Shown: one piece after another, positions 5,539 to 6,818 of the stretch
Position numbering within the stretch: position 1 is the first letter of the stretch
Layout: each line of letters begins with the position of its first letter
Assembly: GCA_002732845.1 (NCBI GenBank)
Contig: NVSZ01000020.1
Coordinates: 9,412-16,229, forward strand
Reading direction: 5' to 3'
DNA from: Rhodospirillaceae bacterium
GTDB taxonomy: Bacteria; Pseudomonadota; Alphaproteobacteria; Rhodospirillales; Magnetovibrionaceae
Length of the DNA stretch: 6,818 nt
Notes under the pieces: generated by a model
What the model was told of the DNA's origin: nothing
Databases searched by the model: none
The model's input: the letters and a program-made list of their open reading frames with translations, nothing else
Made by a program: the position numbers and the translations under genes

Positions 5539-6818
5539 ATGAGCCTCACGCCTGAAATTAAGATGCCCAAAAAGACGCGCAACAGCGTGATCTTTGTCTT
5601 GATTTCTACGGCGCTGCTGGCCATCTTGGTGCTGTTTTTTGCCTCGCTATCTTATTTCCGCTCGGTCGAAGTCGAAGACGCAAAAAGTCGCTTGTCCCTG
5701 TATGACCGTTCCTTAAATGATACTCTTGAACGTTTTCAACATTTACCTTATGTGCTTGCGCGTTACCCAACCGTCGCCTCTTCACAAGCTGCCGTTTCTT
5801 ATCAATTGCTCAACGAACAATTGGCGCGGTTTTCCGAAGAAGCAGGATTAGAAGCCGTATATCTGATGGACCGCACCGGGTTGGTCTTGGCGGCGTCAAA
5901 TCATGGGGCTCCGCAAACCTTTATCGGTCAAAACTATGGTTTTCGGCCCTATTTTAAATCGGCATTGGCCGGGCAACGGGGTGAGTTTTTTGGCATTGGC
6001 GCGACCACCGGGCGGCCGGGCTATTTTGTATCCGAACCGGTGTATGGGCCGTTCGGAAAGATCACGGGCGTGATCGCAATTAAATTGGATGTCAGTGAAT
6101 TGCAACGGGCTTGGGAAGACGGCCGCGAACGGGTTTTTGCATCAAACAGAGACGGTGTGATTGTATTGTCTTCGCATCCGGACTGGCTGTACCAAACCTT
6201 GTCTGCGTTGACCGATCAGCAACGTTTAGCCATCGCCCAGCGCAAACAGTTTGGCGGCAAAGTCTTGGCCGCATTTGATTGGGCCAAGTCTGGAGATTCT
6301 TCCGTTTCCATCGGCGGTGAGGAATTTATCTATGTCGCGACAGATGCCAAACGTTTGGGGTGGCGGGTTCATTTTTTGTTGAGCGAACGCAGAGTTTTCG
6401 AGCGGGCCATGTTGACCACCGTGATTTTGGGTGTGGTTCTGTCGGCCTTGTTGGCGTTTGCAACATTTCTTCGGTCCGAACGAATTAAGGTGGCCTTGCT
6501 GGCGTCGCAGGCTGACCGTGCACAATTATTAGCAACCAATACGGAACTTAAAAATGCTCAAAAAGAATTGGCCCAAACCAGCAAACTGGCGGCTTTGGGG
6601 CAACTGTCCGCATCCGTAACCCACGAATTGGGGCAACCCATTTCGGCCATGCGCAATTATTTAACGGCCGCGGAATTGGGGGGGGATGGGAAATTTACAA
6701 AGACCTTGGGCAAGTTAAATACCGTTGTTGACCGTATGGAAAACATCACAAAACAATTGCGGTTTTTTGCCAAGCCGGGCGATGAAAAACGCCAAAGTGT
6801 TTCTTTCCAAGATATTTT
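5539..6818 (+). CDS. DctB-like sensor histidine kinase with periplasmic double-Cache domain (3' end cut off)
   Basis: The first 426 codons of a membrane kinase; the frame stays open to the right edge. A short cytoplasmic N-terminus is followed by TM1 (about 17-40), a periplasmic domain (41-290), TM2 (about 291-312), a coiled coil (about 320-350) and a HisKA domain with phosphoacceptor H362 in THELGQPISAMRNYL. The ATPase domain lies outside. The periplasmic part strongly resembles the double-Cache sensor of DctB, the C4-dicarboxylate sensor: NYGFRPYF (132-139), TTGRPGYF (156-163) and GVIAIKLDV (177-185). From memory of the Sinorhizobium DctB structure, Y133, R136, T156 or T157, and K182 fall where succinate-contacting residues lie; this needs an alignment. 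DctB normally signals to DctD, a sigma-54 activator, which may follow beyond the window. Here the kinase closes a thioredoxin/TolC/adaptor operon rather than sitting beside dicarboxylate-uptake genes, so its target may differ; no symbol is assigned. An eight-G run lies at 6678-6685. Confidence 0.92.
   Translation, partial: MSLTPEIKMPKKTRNSVIFVLISTALLAILVLFFASLSYFRSVEVEDAKSRLSLYDRSLNDTLERFQHLPYVLARYPTVASSQAAVSYQLLNEQLARFSEEAGLEAVYLMDRTGLVLAASNHGAPQTFIGQNYGFRPYFKSALAGQRGEFFGIGATTGRPGYFVSEPVYGPFGKITGVIAIKLDVSELQRAWEDGRERVFASNRDGVIVLSSHPDWLYQTLSALTDQQRLAIAQRKQFGGKVLAAFDWAKSGDSSVSIGGEEFIYVATDAKRLGWRVHFLLSERRVFERAMLTTVILGVVLSALLAFATFLRSERIKVALLASQADRAQLLATNTELKNAQKELAQTSKLAALGQLSASVTHELGQPISAMRNYLTAAELGGDGKFTKTLGKLNTVVDRMENITKQLRFFAKPGDEKRQSVSFQDI
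6678..6685 (+). repeat. Run of eight G inside the DctB-like kinase
   Basis: Eight consecutive G bases, read in frame as the last base of TTG, two GGG codons and the first base of GAT. They lie about 19 codons after the phosphoacceptor histidine codon, in the expected turn between the two HisKA helices. Tracts of this kind are prone to slippage in replication and in sequencing. Here the frame is intact on both sides. Confidence 0.6.

Overview
The window looks like chromosomal DNA from a Gram-negative proteobacterium. It encodes an outer-membrane TolC-family channel, three proteins with Sec-type signal peptides, and two membrane sensor kinases. The DctB-type kinase signature (HELGQP), the REC-HD-GYP regulator and the heavy use of TTG leucine codons at moderate GC suggest an alphaproteobacterium, perhaps of the Rhodospirillales type. 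That placement is an impression, not a measurement. All six genes read on the plus strand, and both ends of the window cut through a gene. There are no RNA genes, insertion sequences, CRISPR arrays or integration signs.

Left block (1-2906): the 3' part of a PAS-containing membrane histidine kinase overlaps by 4 bp (ATGA) a response regulator with a REC receiver and an HD-GYP domain. Both keep their catalytic residues. The natural reading is a co-translated two-component pair in which an extracytoplasmic signal controls cyclic-di-GMP breakdown rather than transcription.

Middle gap (2907-3073): 167 bp without a convincing gene. It holds a near-perfect inverted repeat just after the HD-GYP stop codon and probably the promoter of the next block.

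Right block (3074-6818): four tightly spaced genes (gaps 3, 13 and 25 bp) that look like one operon. They encode a secreted thioredoxin-fold protein with a CPYC active site (SoxW-like), a TolC-family outer-membrane efflux protein, a very short periplasmic HlyD/MFP-type adaptor that ends right after its lipoyl-like half-motif, and a DctB-like sensor kinase with a double-Cache periplasmic domain that runs off the right edge. No inner-membrane pump is visible.

The most interesting points are the 166-residue adaptor without a beta-barrel domain and its placement in a pump-less cassette of channel, adaptor, thioredoxin and dicarboxylate-type sensor kinase. A run of eight G inside the second kinase and the inverted repeat between the two blocks are smaller points.
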